The position numbers and the translations under genes were made by a program. The notes beneath the pieces were generated by a model. That model saw nothing but the letters and a program-made list of their open reading frames with translations. It was not told where the DNA came from and made no database searches. This document shows, piece by piece, positions 51,685-60,656 of a stretch of 64,000 bases of DNA; the stretch's first letter is position 1; each line of letters begins with the position of its first letter. Source of the DNA: JBCBJX01 sp964342855 (GTDB lineage: Bacteria > Pseudomonadota > Alphaproteobacteria > Caulobacterales > Parvularculaceae); contig CAYFIB010000001.1 of NCBI GenBank assembly GCA_964342855.1, positions 117,313-181,312 on the forward strand, written 5' to 3'.

Positions 51685-51980
51685 GATGGCCGATGAATGT
51701 CGAGTCCTGACCGCCGCGGTTCAAGCGTAAGTCCGCCGCCCGAAAGGCAGGCGGTCTCCCGTCGCGAGCAAAGCGTCGAAAAGATCAGATGCGGCTCGAA
51801 GTCAGCCGGGTCATTTCAAGCGCTCAGTTGAACGCGTTCATTGTGAACGGGTTGGAGCGCGCACGGAACTCCGTCGACGCTACGCTCCCCAATCAAGTTC
51901 GGCCACGGTTCATTAGTCGACCGCATGCGTACGATATAGCGACGCGATGAACTCGCCGCGATGCCCGATCGCCATCGCGG
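51685..51980. other. Intergenic region, maltose carrier / Lrp gene
   Basis: About 296 bases. No gene, repeat or RNA is apparent beyond the palindrome at its left edge. The ORFs here are short and lack family resemblance. Confidence 0.4.
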
Positions 51981-52466
51981 CTATATTTCCACCATCCTCT
52001 CCGAAACAGGCGATGACTGAACAATTGAGGAATTGGTCGCTCCGAACGGGACGATCCGATCGATAACAGCTTCCATCTCCGCTACGTCACGCACATGCGC
52101 CCGTGCGACGAAACAGTCGTCTCCGGAAACCCGGTCGCACGAGGTAATCTGCGGCGTCTCTCGGATCGCGGCGATCATGTTGGCCATCTCGCCCGGCAAA
52201 GGCCTCGCGCGAATGAGCACGCTCAGACCATAGCCGAGACGGGCGGGATCGATCTTAGCGCTATAGCCCGTGATGACGCCGATATCCTCCAGCCGCTGAA
52301 CACGGTCCGCAACGCTCGGTGCGGAGAGACCGACCCGGCGAGCGAGTTCAGCGCGCGAAATACGGGCGTCGCCATAGAGCTCCCGCAGAATGCGGGCATC
52401 AACCGCATCCAAATCAGGACTCTTGGATCGAAGGATATTCGCTATTTTTGCCTCTGAATTAGACAT
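51981..52466 (-). CDS. Lrp/AsnC-family transcriptional regulator
   Basis: 161 residues. The winged helix-turn-helix at about 20-65 (LDAVDARILRELYGDARISRAELARRVGLSAPSVADRVQRLEDIGVI) is followed by the AsnC/RAM ligand domain (GYGLSVLIRARP ... ITSCDRVSGDDCFVARAHV ... GATNSSIV), the standard pattern of amino-acid-sensing Lrp proteins. It is divergent from a DMT exporter gene with 64 bases between starts; Lrp-family control of a neighbouring amino-acid exporter is common and is the likely arrangement here. Confidence 0.92.
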   Translation of the reverse strand: MSNSEAKIANILRSKSPDLDAVDARILRELYGDARISRAELARRVGLSAPSVADRVQRLEDIGVITGYSAKIDPARLGYGLSVLIRARPLPGEMANMIAAIRETPQITSCDRVSGDDCFVARAHVRDVAEMEAVIDRIVPFGATNSSIVQSSPVSERMVEI

Positions 52467-52530
52467 AGTTTCCGATTCCTACCTTACAAATCCCATGCCC
52501 CTCCAATAATATACTTATTAATATGAAGGC

Positions 52531-53460
52531 ATGAATGATCAAGCACCTTCACTCTCAGCCTCGCCCGGCTCGCGCGGCGCCATGTCCCGGATCGCCGACG
52601 AGGTTCCTCCGCATGCGTGGTTCGGCGTATCAGCGGTGTTTCACTATCTCGGACCGTCTTTCGCGGTGCTCCTCTTTCCCGCGGTCGGGGTTCTGGGGGT
52701 CGCGTGGTTCCGAATCGCCTCCGCGGCTCTCGTTTTCGCTCCCGCGACAAAGCCATGGCGAACCTTCCGTAACGCGACCAATCAAGAACGACTGCTACTG
52801 ATCGCGCTGGGCGGGTGCCTCGCGATCATGAACAGCGCCTTTTACCTCGCGCTGGAGAGACTGCCGCTCGCGCTCGTGGCGTCGATTGAATTCGTCGGCG
52901 CAATCGCCATGGCGCTCTGGGGCGTGCGGACGCGACGCAATTTCCTCGCCCTGACGCTCGCTGTCATCGGCGTTCTGGTGCTGATCGACGCGCCGTCCTT
53001 ATTCACCGTGGGCGAGCAGACGGCAACGTCTGATCTCATCGGTGTTTTATGGGCGGTTCTGAATGGCGCTCTGTTCGTTCTCTATATTATCCTTGGACAC
53101 CGGATCTCACAGAACGGCGCTACGGACGGCGTGGAGCGGCTGGGCGCCGCCATGTCGGCGGCGTTCCTGTTCGTCATACCGATCGGGTTCTTGCAGGCAC
53201 TCGACGCGTTCAGCGCACCCGGGCTGGTTCTGGCAGGCATCGGGGTGGGCGTCTGCTCTTCCGTTATTCCGTATGTCTGCGATCAACTGGCCATGTCGCG
53301 CCTGCCGCGGTCGAGTTTCGCATTCCTGCTGGCGCTTCTTCCCGCCACAGCGACGCTCATCGGCGTCATCGTCCTGCGGCAAATTCCGAACGCGCTCGAC
53401 ATCGCTGGCGTCGCTCTCGTCATGGTCGGCGTCGCGGTTCACAAGCCCGGGCGAGCCTGA
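52531..53460 (+). CDS. EamA/RhtA-like DMT-superfamily exporter
   Basis: 309 residues with about ten membrane helices in two EamA halves. SAVFHYLGPSFAVLLFPAVGVLGVAWFRIASAALVF and the later CSSVIPYVCDQLAMSRLPRSSFAFLLALLPATATLIG resemble the RhtA threonine/homoserine exporter branch. Paired divergently with an Lrp regulator, it probably exports an amino acid or analogue. The ribosome site (GAAGG) is very close to the ATG, so the start could be slightly different. Confidence 0.88.
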   Translation: MNDQAPSLSASPGSRGAMSRIADEVPPHAWFGVSAVFHYLGPSFAVLLFPAVGVLGVAWFRIASAALVFAPATKPWRTFRNATNQERLLLIALGGCLAIMNSAFYLALERLPLALVASIEFVGAIAMALWGVRTRRNFLALTLAVIGVLVLIDAPSLFTVGEQTATSDLIGVLWAVLNGALFVLYIILGHRISQNGATDGVERLGAAMSAAFLFVIPIGFLQALDAFSAPGLVLAGIGVGVCSSVIPYVCDQLAMSRLPRSSFAFLLALLPATATLIGVIVLRQIPNALDIAGVALVMVGVAVHKPGRA

Positions 53461-53507
53461 CGCCGGGCGCAGCATCCATGCCGTAAACGGATTTAACAGG
53501 AGGCATC

Positions 53508-54464
53508 ATGCCCGAACCCCTTGCTCTCTACCCGGATATTGAACCTTACGCGGTGGACCGCATTCAGGTCTCCCGCCTACATTCTCTTGCATATGAGCAG
53601 GTGGGTAATCCGGACGGAGAACCCGCCCTGTTTCTCCATGGCGGGCCGGGCGTCGGTATTTTCCCGGCGCATCGCCGATTTTTCGATCCATCCCGGTTCA
53701 GGGTCATCCTGCTCGATCAGCGCGGCGCAGGGCGCAGCACGCCGTACGCTGAACTCGCTGAAAACACGACCTGGGACATTGTCGAAGACCTTGAACGCCT
53801 GCGATGTCAGCTCGGCATAACGCGATGGCTGGTTGTCGGCGGCAGTTGGGGATCAACGCTGGCTCTGTGCTACGCCATCCGCCACCCGCATGCGGTATCC
53901 GGACTGGTTCTGCGCGGTGTCTTCCTCGCCCGCCCGGAAGATATCGACTGGGTGCATCGCGGGAAAGGCGCGTCAGCTGTTTATCCTGACGCCTGGGACG
54001 CCTTCGTCGCGCACCTTCCGAAGCAGCTACGATCCGATCCGCTTGCGGCATATTATCTGCAGCTGACATCGCGTGACGCCGAGGCGCGCGCGGCTGCTGC
54101 GATCGCGTGGACGCGATGGCAGGCTTCCATCATGTCCCTCGCCCCGGACGATAAAGAGATAAAGAGCCTGACAGTCGGCGAGCGTTCGATTTCCTTGGCC
54201 CGCACAGAATGTCACTTCGCCATGAACGGTTTTTTTATGCCGACGTCGAATTATATTCTCGATAATATCGACCGTATCCTTCATGTTCCATGCCGCATCG
54301 TGCACGGACGCTATGATATTGTCTGCCCCGCCCGATCCGCCTGGAGCCTGCACAAAGCGATGCCGGGATCGCAGCTGGATCTGATACAGAATGGCGCGCA
54401 TTCGCCGACCGAATGCGACATGACGGGCGCCATGGTAAAAGCAATCCACGCTTTCGCGCCCTGA
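53508..54464 (+). CDS. pip: Proline iminopeptidase
   Basis: 318 residues, the usual length. Typical family stretches: LHGGPGVG (oxyanion side), LLDQRGAGRSTP, nucleophile Ser in GGSWGSTLAL near residue 113, and the C-terminal Asp/His pair (VHGRYDIVCP and NGAHSP). It removes N-terminal proline from peptides in the cytoplasm. AGGAGG precedes the ATG. It follows the DMT exporter by 47 bases and may share its transcript, which would fit peptide or amino-acid handling. Confidence 0.92.
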   Translation: MPEPLALYPDIEPYAVDRIQVSRLHSLAYEQVGNPDGEPALFLHGGPGVGIFPAHRRFFDPSRFRVILLDQRGAGRSTPYAELAENTTWDIVEDLERLRCQLGITRWLVVGGSWGSTLALCYAIRHPHAVSGLVLRGVFLARPEDIDWVHRGKGASAVYPDAWDAFVAHLPKQLRSDPLAAYYLQLTSRDAEARAAAAIAWTRWQASIMSLAPDDKEIKSLTVGERSISLARTECHFAMNGFFMPTSNYILDNIDRILHVPCRIVHGRYDIVCPARSAWSLHKAMPGSQLDLIQNGAHSPTECDMTGAMVKAIHAFAP

Positions 54465-54573
54465 TCCGCTCGGGATCACCTTGCCACGATATGAACCCGC
54501 CGCGCCGGAGCGTCGCTCTGGGCGAGCTGGAGCAGGCGTTCCTTGCGCCGTGCGAGGAAGTCTACTTGTGCGC

Positions 54574-55887
54574 TTAATCAGGCCCTCTACCTGGAAACCT
54601 CACAAACGCTCCGTCATAGGATTCATCGAGGGACTGCTGCGCAGCGTCGGCCAGTAGGCGGAAATATCCATTCGGATAGCCCGTATAGGTACGCGCCCCG
54701 CCTTCTGAAACAGTATGCTGAACGATACCATGATCGGTGTCAGGATATACGGCGAAGAAGACGGGTTTTCCCTCGTCCTGTAGTTGCTGCAGCCGCTGCT
54801 GCGTCACCTGCCCCGGCGCTTCTCGATCTTCGCCAGCCAGTATCCAGTACTGCGGAATGCTCAAGGACCGCACGACGCCATAGGCGTCATGGCGCCACAT
54901 CAACTCCGCGTCTTTCAGGTCTCCGACATCTCCAGCGCGAAGCTCTTCTTGGCTGGCGCGTAAAAGATCGCCGGTGAACTCGCCCTCGATCAGGTTAATC
55001 CACGACTCCTCAGAGTACGCAGCGCGTATATCGAGAAAGTCGTCCACGCCGGCGTCGAACCTGTTGGCGACCACCTCCCCCGCCGCGATCGCCAGACGCC
55101 TCGCCTTCGCTCTGTCCGCCTCTCCATAGCCAAGCTCGAGCATTTCCTGCGCGACCTGTTCTTCGTCCTCCTCCAGAGGGGACATCAGGAGACCGTAGCC
55201 AACGACAAGATAATCCGTTTCCGTCATTGTCGCTGCGAGAGGCGCGACCCATCCCCCTTGGCTGAAGCCGATAAATCCGACAGAATCGAACAGCGTTTCG
55301 CGCATCTCCAGAGCGGTTTCGAGAGCTTTCGAGGCGTCGCGCGCCAATACATCGAAGTTCTGGGTGTAGGCCCCGCCTGAGCGCCCCGTCCCGCGCTTGT
55401 CGTAGGCGAAAACCGTCACGCCCTGCGCGGCGAGCATGTAAGGCATGTAATACCTGTCGAGCATGCCCGTTCGTTCAGAACCATGAACGATGACGGCGAG
55501 CGTCTCTCCGCGCGTTCGATCCTTTGAAGAACTGAATAGTCGCCCCTGAAGCGCTATGCCGGAGCTCAAAAATTCAACATCACGTTCCTCGATATCGACC
55601 TTTTTGAAGGCGGGCCCGCCTACCATCGTCAGCTCGCTGGCGTTGCAATCAAGAAGGGCTTCGTCTGAACCGAACTCGCCACGGCGACCATCGAGAAACA
55701 CATAGGCTGGCTTACGCGCGTCCGGCACGGGCGCACGATCATAGACAATGACGATATCGTCCGATTGCTGATATGCTCCGATCGGACATGAAAATTCCGC
55801 CTGCGGCGTTTGTTCGACCTTGGCGCAGGAACAGAGGATCGCCGCCAACCCCATGATGGAGGCTCCGTGTGACGCCTTACGCGACAT
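54574..55887 (-). CDS. Alpha/beta hydrolase lipoprotein
   Basis: 437 residues from ATG 55887 (GGAGG 5 bases upstream; ATG 55899 is a weaker alternative). A lipoprotein signal with Cys21 (ILCSC). An N-terminal domain of about 100 residues precedes the hydrolase core: VIVHGSERTG, AYDKRGTGRSGG, nucleophile Ser in GFSQGGW, late Asp in LAGEDREAP and His in DTDHGI. The pattern matches dienelactone-hydrolase/BAAT-like peptidases and esterases; substrate not identifiable. It overlaps the end of the MarR gene by 11 bases, so the two form one unit. Confidence 0.83.
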   Translation of the reverse strand: MSRKASHGASIMGLAAILCSCAKVEQTPQAEFSCPIGAYQQSDDIVIVYDRAPVPDARKPAYVFLDGRRGEFGSDEALLDCNASELTMVGGPAFKKVDIEERDVEFLSSGIALQGRLFSSSKDRTRGETLAVIVHGSERTGMLDRYYMPYMLAAQGVTVFAYDKRGTGRSGGAYTQNFDVLARDASKALETALEMRETLFDSVGFIGFSQGGWVAPLAATMTETDYLVVGYGLLMSPLEEDEEQVAQEMLELGYGEADRAKARRLAIAAGEVVANRFDAGVDDFLDIRAAYSEESWINLIEGEFTGDLLRASQEELRAGDVGDLKDAELMWRHDAYGVVRSLSIPQYWILAGEDREAPGQVTQQRLQQLQDEGKPVFFAVYPDTDHGIVQHTVSEGGARTYTGYPNGYFRLLADAAQQSLDESYDGAFVRFPGRGPD

Positions 55888-56368
55888 ATGCGCCTCCATT
55901 TACACGCTCGATCAGCGGTGTTCGGGCCAGCGCTTTTTCGGCGCTTTCCAGGATGAACATCAGATCGACGCCGAATTCCTCGTTCAGCCCCTTCAGGGCA
56001 TGCGCGATGTCAGAGCAGGCCGCTTCCAATTTCTTTGCTTCGGCCCGCCCTTTTCGGGTCAGGCTGAGAAGCTGCCGCCGCCCATCGTGCGGATCCGCAG
56101 ACGCCTGAACGAACCCATCCTTCAGCAACGGCGTCAGTCGGGACGTGGCGAGCTGGTGCGACTGGCCGTCAATTCGACAGATATCCGCGATTGTTCCCGG
56201 CCCTCTCCGGTTGAGGAAAATCAAGATGGAGCTGGATGTCACAGGCGAGTTCACGCCATGCGCCTCGAAAAGATCGCGCGCCTGCGCGCACAACCGCGCA
56301 TCAAGGCGCGCCGCCATATGCGCGACGAACGCCGGACGAACGTCTTTAGCGTAAGAGAACGCTGTCAT
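55877..56368 (-). CDS. MarR-family transcriptional regulator
   Basis: 163 residues from ATG 56368 (AAAGG 7 bases upstream). The winged helix (SSSILIFLNRRGPGTIADICRIDGQSHQLATSRLTPLLKDGFVQASADPHDGRRQLLSLTRKGRAEAKKLEAA) with the DxRxxxLxLTxxG wing is unmistakable MarR. It heads a two-gene unit with the hydrolase lipoprotein. A perfect 12-bp palindrome lies 39-50 bases upstream, suggesting autoregulation. Confidence 0.88.
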   Translation of the reverse strand: MTAFSYAKDVRPAFVAHMAARLDARLCAQARDLFEAHGVNSPVTSSSILIFLNRRGPGTIADICRIDGQSHQLATSRLTPLLKDGFVQASADPHDGRRQLLSLTRKGRAEAKKLEAACSDIAHALKGLNEEFGVDLMFILESAEKALARTPLIERVNGGAYVA

Positions 56369-56406
56369 TTCAATGCCTTTGCGATCTACGCGCCATTTAT
56401 CCTGTT

Positions 56407-56418
56407 TTTTGTACAAAA
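56407..56418 (-). promoter_or_regulatory. Candidate MarR operator
   Basis: TTTTGTACAAAA is a perfect 12-bp palindrome, 39-50 bases upstream of the MarR start, overlapping the expected promoter. Short AT-rich palindromes of this kind are common MarR targets. It is short enough that chance cannot be excluded. Confidence 0.5.
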
Positions 56419-56900
56419 TTTTGTCTAACTATGCAACTACAGTCAAATCACGCCGCGACCCTACGGCGCGTCAGCCTCCAATCAGCGCGATTGATCTGTC
56501 TGCTGTGGGAACGAGTCGAGCGAACCGACCGAACTGGTCCCGCATTTCTTCAACATGACGCATGCGCGACCCGGAAAGCATCTATTCGTTGGGACCATCC
56601 GGCAATGAGACGGACGGCGCCAAGGTGAAGCCACTTTTCCAGAAAACGGCCGCCTCGCCCCGCATGCCATGCGCCACCCAGACAAATCCGTTCTCGCAGG
56701 TCAGGTCCCTAGCGTTCGCGGGCATTTTGTAGAAAGCGATCCAGCAGGACTGGATATCCTTCGCCATCTGACGATCCTTGCGCCCGGCGCGCTCGCCGCC
56801 ACGGCCCTAAGAATGCCTCACTGAGAGAACAACCGGTCGTCCACCTGCCGATTTCCTGAGAGGACTGCGGCCGCGCTTGATCGTCGACCCGGGCGCGAGA
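56419..56900. other. Intergenic region with a doubtful small reading frame
   Basis: About 480 bases. A 61-codon frame on the minus strand (56582-56767) encodes a Trp/Phe-containing peptide (IQSCWIAFYKMP ... GFVWVAHGMRG) with no family I recognise; it has no convincing ribosome site. It could be a small protein or a remnant. Nothing else is apparent. Confidence 0.35.
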
Positions 56901-57322
56901 CTACGGCGTCGGCATTTCAACGAGCGGCAGAAGCCTTGAATCCTCCAGCGCCGCGGTGCGATGTCCAAGACCGGCGAGGTAAGCCTCGTGTGTTGCAAAC
57001 CCCAGAATGGCCTCAAGCGACGACTGGCGGATCAGCATGGCCTTGTCCCAACGCTCGTCGTCCGGACCGATGAAAAAGGGTCCGTCATCGCCGTAAAACA
57101 GGATCTCTCCGCCAGCCCGTTCCAAAAACGGCGCCGTATGCCGCATATAGGCTTCATAGGCGGCGGCGCCGGAGACCTGGGCCGGCGGTGCAAGATCCGG
57201 GAACAGCGAGTAGTCTGTATGCGCCCGAAATCGCAGCAGATTGAGCATAATCACGGGCCCTTGATGGCTCGGGATAACAATGCGTATACGGATACATAAC
57301 TCGGATCCAGATAGGCGGCCAT
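56901..57322 (-). pseudogene. DUF1330-family protein, N-terminus out of frame by one base
   Basis: The main frame from 57254 encodes VIMLNLLRFR, YMRHTAPFLERAGGEILFYG and GHRTAALEDSRLLPL, all typical of a DUF1330 subgroup. The expected N-terminus is present in another frame: ATG 57322 gives MAAYLDPSYVSVYALLSR and then AIKGP directly before a TGA, exactly where VIMLN begins in the next frame. One extra base in the GGGCCC at 57255-57260 would restore a protein of about 140 residues. It is therefore a real pseudogene or an assembly indel. DUF1330 proteins are small dimeric ferredoxin-fold proteins of uncertain role. Confidence 0.75.
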
Positions 57323-57614
57323 CCCTTCACCAATCGTTTTGTGGCTCCCGCATGGCCCCGCCCCTGCGCGCCCTGCCTGGCGCTCAGATCGCGTGAACAA
57401 GCCGCCGCATCGGCGCACGACCGAGCCCTCTGAACCCGAACAGCGCTCTTATGAGCGCCCCTGTACGCCCGCTTCAGGTGAGGCCGGAGACGTGTGTTCC
57501 CCGAGCCGACACGCGCCAAACGGGTGCGCATCGTGCGCAAACATGCTCGGAACGCACTCGGAAAAGCGCCTTGATTGCGCGCGGACGCTCGAAAAGCGCT
57601 CGCGCGGCGCCCGA

Positions 57615-57884
57615 TCAGTCAATCGGACGGAAAACGAGGGTGAGAAGCAGCCCGATCGCGCCCAAAATCGCCCACGGGAAGAAGTTGACGAGCGCGCCAG
57701 CGACCGGCGCGACGGCGCCCGGGGCGCTGTCGGCGAGGGCGGCGGCGTCGAGGCCGAAGAGCATCAGAATGTCCCCCGTGGTGCGCAGCGTCAGCCCGTC
57801 CTCAAGGGACGTAATGGCGTCCGCGCCGAGGAGCGCGATGGCGAGAGCGACAAAAAGCCAAGCGATGGCTCGAAAAACGAACAT
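57615..57884 (-). CDS. Small inner-membrane protein, unknown function
   Basis: 89 residues from ATG 57884 (GGGGAT 8 bases upstream). Two or three hydrophobic helices (FRAIAWLFVALAIALLGADAI, an amphipathic middle, and NFFPWAILGAIGLLLTLVFRPID). The middle stretch TSLEDGLTLRTTGDILMLFGLD recurs in small alphaproteobacterial membrane proteins I cannot name. It stands alone on the minus strand, upstream of the tRNA gene, which is on the other strand. Confidence 0.7.
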   Translation of the reverse strand: MFVFRAIAWLFVALAIALLGADAITSLEDGLTLRTTGDILMLFGLDAAALADSAPGAVAPVAGALVNFFPWAILGAIGLLLTLVFRPID

Positions 57885-58026
57885 GGTCCAATCCCCGTAA
57901 GTCCTTGGAAACCGTACCATCGGGGCGGCCTCGCCGGAAGCGCGGGGGCGAATTTATCCCCTATGGCGATCAATCGGCGCGTCCCCGTTGCGCCCGCGCC
58001 GCACATCCTTATAACCCGTCGCTTCC

Positions 58027-58116
58027 GGACAGGTGGCCGAGTGGTCGAAGGCGCACGCCTGGAACGCGTGTAGGCGGGCAACCGTCTCGTGGGTTCGAAT
58101 CCCACCCTGTCCGCCA
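58027..58116 (+). tRNA. tRNA-Ser (anticodon GGA)
   Basis: A 90-base class II tRNA. The acceptor stem GGACAGG pairs with CCTGTCC; the D-arm contains GGCCGAGTGGTCGAAGGC; the anticodon stem CACGC/GCGTG encloses CTGGAAC, giving anticodon GGA. A long variable arm follows, then the T-arm with GGTTCGAATCC, the discriminator G and an encoded CCA end. Confidence 0.96.
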
Positions 58117-58210
58117 GACCTTCTCCCCCAGACAAGACGTGCGTTGGATGCTCATGCTGTCCCCGCTCAGCATCAGCTTCCAGCGCCGATCTGATCGCCC
58201 GCTGTCGCCC

Positions 58211-59163
58211 TCAGCCCGGGTAGCGGGCGCCCTCCGCGCTGCCTACGGGGAGCTTTTCGTCCAGATAGGCGACGTCTTCCTCCGAGAGCGAAACGTTCAG
58301 TGAGGCGATGTTCTCGTTTAGACGTTCGACACGGCGGGTGCCCGGAATGGGAGCGATGTGCTCGCCGCGGGACAAAACCCACGCGAGCGCGAGCTGAGCC
58401 GGCGTGCAGCCCTTTCGGTCCGCGAGATCAACGACGGCTTTCGCGAGCGCGAGATTGGCCTCGAAATTCTCGCCCTGGAAACGGGGCACGCCGCGGCGCC
58501 AATCGTCCTTGGCGAGATCGTCAATCGAATTAATGGCCCCCGTCAGCATGCCCCGTCCGAGCGGGCTGTACGGTACGAAACCGATATTCAGCTCCCGGCA
58601 GACGCTGAGGATTTCGACCTCCACATCGCGCTGCCAGAGCGAATATTCTGTCTGTAGAGCCGTGATGGGATGGACGAGTTGAGCGCGTCGCAGCGTCTCC
58701 GCTGAAACTTCCGACAGGCCGATATGCCGGACCTTGCCCGAAGCGACCAGTTCGGCCATGGCGCCAACGGTCTCCTCGATCGGAACCGTCGGGTCCATTC
58801 GATGCAGGTAGTACAGATCGATATAATCCGTTTTGAGACGTTTCAGGCTCGCCTCGCACGAACGGCGAACATACGCGGGTTCGCCGTTCAGGCTGCGTTT
58901 CGGATCGTCGCGGACGATGCCGAATTTAGTGGCGAGTATGGCCTTATCGCGTCTTTTTTTAGGGCCCGCCCCAGCAGGCGCTCATTTTCGCCCTTGCCGT
59001 AGATGTCTGCCGTATCCAGGAACGAGACGCCCACATCGATCGCATGATGAATGGTGGCGATCGATTCTTTTTCCTTGGACGGGCCATAAAACTCGGACAT
59101 GCCCATGCAGCCCAGCCCGATCGCGGACACTTCCAATGAGGCGCTGAGAAGTCGTTTTTTCAT
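58211..59163 (-). pseudogene. Aldo-keto reductase, interrupted at a poly-A tract
   Basis: The first frame (59163 down to about 58960) encodes VSAIGLGCMGMSEFYG, SFLDTADIYG with Asp50 and the catalytic Tyr55, and ENERLLGRALKK. At a run of seven A (T-run 58954-58960 on the plus strand) the frame is lost. Adding one A restores RRDKAILATKFG, then KRLKTDYIDLYYLHRMDPT, and the intact remainder (58211-58798 frame) with GKVRHIGLSEV and PIPGTRRVERL. Reconstructed length is about 318 residues, normal for the YajO/YghZ-like NADPH reductases. It may be an assembly indel, a true mutation, or a slippage-tolerant gene. It is last in a TetR-controlled block. Confidence 0.82.
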
Positions 59164-59310
59164 TCTGTAGTGGTCCTTTTTCGCAATCTGCCGCTTATCG
59201 TGAATGGCGTGATCGCCGGACCGCTCGATAGCGGCCCGGCGCAGCCGACGAGGCCGATGGCGGCAATACTTCGGCGCTCTATCCCGCTAGGGCGGCGCTT
59301 CGCTCTAAAC

Positions 59311-60273
59311 TCAATTCCTGCGCAACCAGTCGCTGACGGCGCGCCCGATCGCGTCCGGCTGATCTTCCTGAATGAAATGGAAGCCCTGGCCGACATAGGC
59401 GGTCTCGACGTTTTTCAGGTTCGCGGCGTACCAGTCGGCGACCTGCGGCGGGCCGACGACGCCGGGCGCGGCGTAAAGAAAGAGGGTCGGCTTATCTGTC
59501 TTCCGCATGAAGACGAGAATGTTCTCCATCACCGCCGTGGTCGAAGCCGGTTCGCCCGCAATGGGCAGCTCGCGCGGCCACTGTAGCGTCGGCAGTCGGT
59601 CTTTCTTCTTCACATAGGGCGCGCGGTATTCAGCCATGGCCTTGTCGCCGAGCGTGCGGTTCACGAACCCCGGCAGCATTTGCTCGACGAACATGTTCCC
59701 TTCAATGACCATTTCACGCCCCTGCTCGGCGTTGCGAAGAGCTGTCAGAACCTGCCCCGTCTCGCCCATCGCGGCGATGTCGGCGATGGGGAATGACGGC
59801 GGCAGAACGCCTTCCATGAAGGCGATGCGCTCCACCCGCGCCGGATTGCGCCTCGCATAGTCCCACGCGAGCGCCGCACCCCAATCGTGAGCGACGAGCG
59901 TAATCTCGGATAGCTCCAACTTGTCGATGAATGCGGCCAGATACCGGTAATGGTCCGCGTAGGTATACTCGATGTTCGGCTTGCCGGAGCGGCCCATGCC
60001 GATCAGATCGACGGCGATCGAGCGGTGCGTATCCGACGTATAAGGCATGACGTTCCGCCAGAGGTATGCGGATGTGGGGTTGCCATGGATATAGAGGACG
60101 GGTTTGCCGTCGCCCTGCTCCAGATAGCTCATGGCGCTTCCAAGCACGCGTGCGGACTTGCGCTCGACGGCGAGGTCTTCCGAAATGGAAGGCGCCGGGA
60201 GTTTCACGTCGTTTGCGGACGCAGAAAAGGGAGCGGCAAGCGCGAGCGCCGCCGAGATGACGAAATGTTTCAT
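59311..60273 (-). CDS. Haloalkane-dehalogenase-like alpha/beta hydrolase with signal peptide
   Basis: 320 residues from ATG 60273 (AGGG 6 bases upstream; the longer frame lacks support). A signal peptide ends near residue 20 (FSASA), so it is exported. Core features match haloalkane dehalogenases: HGNPTSAYLWRN with Asn65, nucleophile Asp130 followed by Trp131 in AHDWGAALAW, Glu154 in AFMEGV, and His299 in GFHFIQEDQPD. Asn65 and Trp131 are the halide-stabilising pair. An Asp nucleophile makes an ordinary esterase unlikely. Epoxide hydrolase is less likely because the cap-region tyrosines are not evident. An exported dehalogenase is uncommon. Confidence 0.83.
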   Translation of the reverse strand: MKHFVISAALALAAPFSASANDVKLPAPSISEDLAVERKSARVLGSAMSYLEQGDGKPVLYIHGNPTSAYLWRNVMPYTSDTHRSIAVDLIGMGRSGKPNIEYTYADHYRYLAAFIDKLELSEITLVAHDWGAALAWDYARRNPARVERIAFMEGVLPPSFPIADIAAMGETGQVLTALRNAEQGREMVIEGNMFVEQMLPGFVNRTLGDKAMAEYRAPYVKKKDRLPTLQWPRELPIAGEPASTTAVMENILVFMRKTDKPTLFLYAAPGVVGPPQVADWYAANLKNVETAYVGQGFHFIQEDQPDAIGRAVSDWLRRN

Positions 60274-60344
60274 GTTGACCCTGTTGTATTCGCCGACACC
60301 AATCGGCGACAATTTGTTATGTGTACGTATTTTCTTTAGACGAG

Positions 60345-60635
60345 TTACGAGATCGCGTCGTAAATCGTCAGCGTCATGTCCGCTGCGGCATCCCGAAGGG
60401 GAATGATCGCCTGGTAAGCGTCCGACGCATACCACTCATCTACGGACGATTTGTTCGGGAACCTGATCACCGCGCCAGCGGAGTGCGGTTCGGACCCGAC
60501 CAGCGTGGAGACATACTTTCCACGAACGATGACTTCGCCCCCATACGGACCGAACGTTTCGGCGGCCTTCTGGCCGTATTCGGCGAATTTTTCGGGGTTC
60601 TTGACGTTCACGACTGCAAAAACGAGCACGCTCAT
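60345..60635 (-). CDS. DUF1330-family small protein
   Basis: 96 residues, a single ferredoxin-like domain: VLVFAVVNVKNPEKFAEYGQKAAETFGPYGGEVIVRGKYV, then AVIRFPNKSSVDEWYASDAYQAIIPLRDAAADMTLTIYD. Length and motifs fit DUF1330, whose function is not firmly known. It lies between the peroxiredoxin gene (21-base gap) and the dehalogenase gene on the same strand, so it belongs to the TetR-linked block. Confidence 0.87.
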   Translation of the reverse strand: MSVLVFAVVNVKNPEKFAEYGQKAAETFGPYGGEVIVRGKYVSTLVGSEPHSAGAVIRFPNKSSVDEWYASDAYQAIIPLRDAAADMTLTIYDAIS

Positions 60636-60656
60636 ATCAGGGATTCCTGCTTCAGT

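Noticed and set aside
57154..57540. Minus-strand 128-codon frame over the DUF1330 region
   Set aside because: A shadow frame; the family residues lie in the two frames described for the broken DUF1330 gene.
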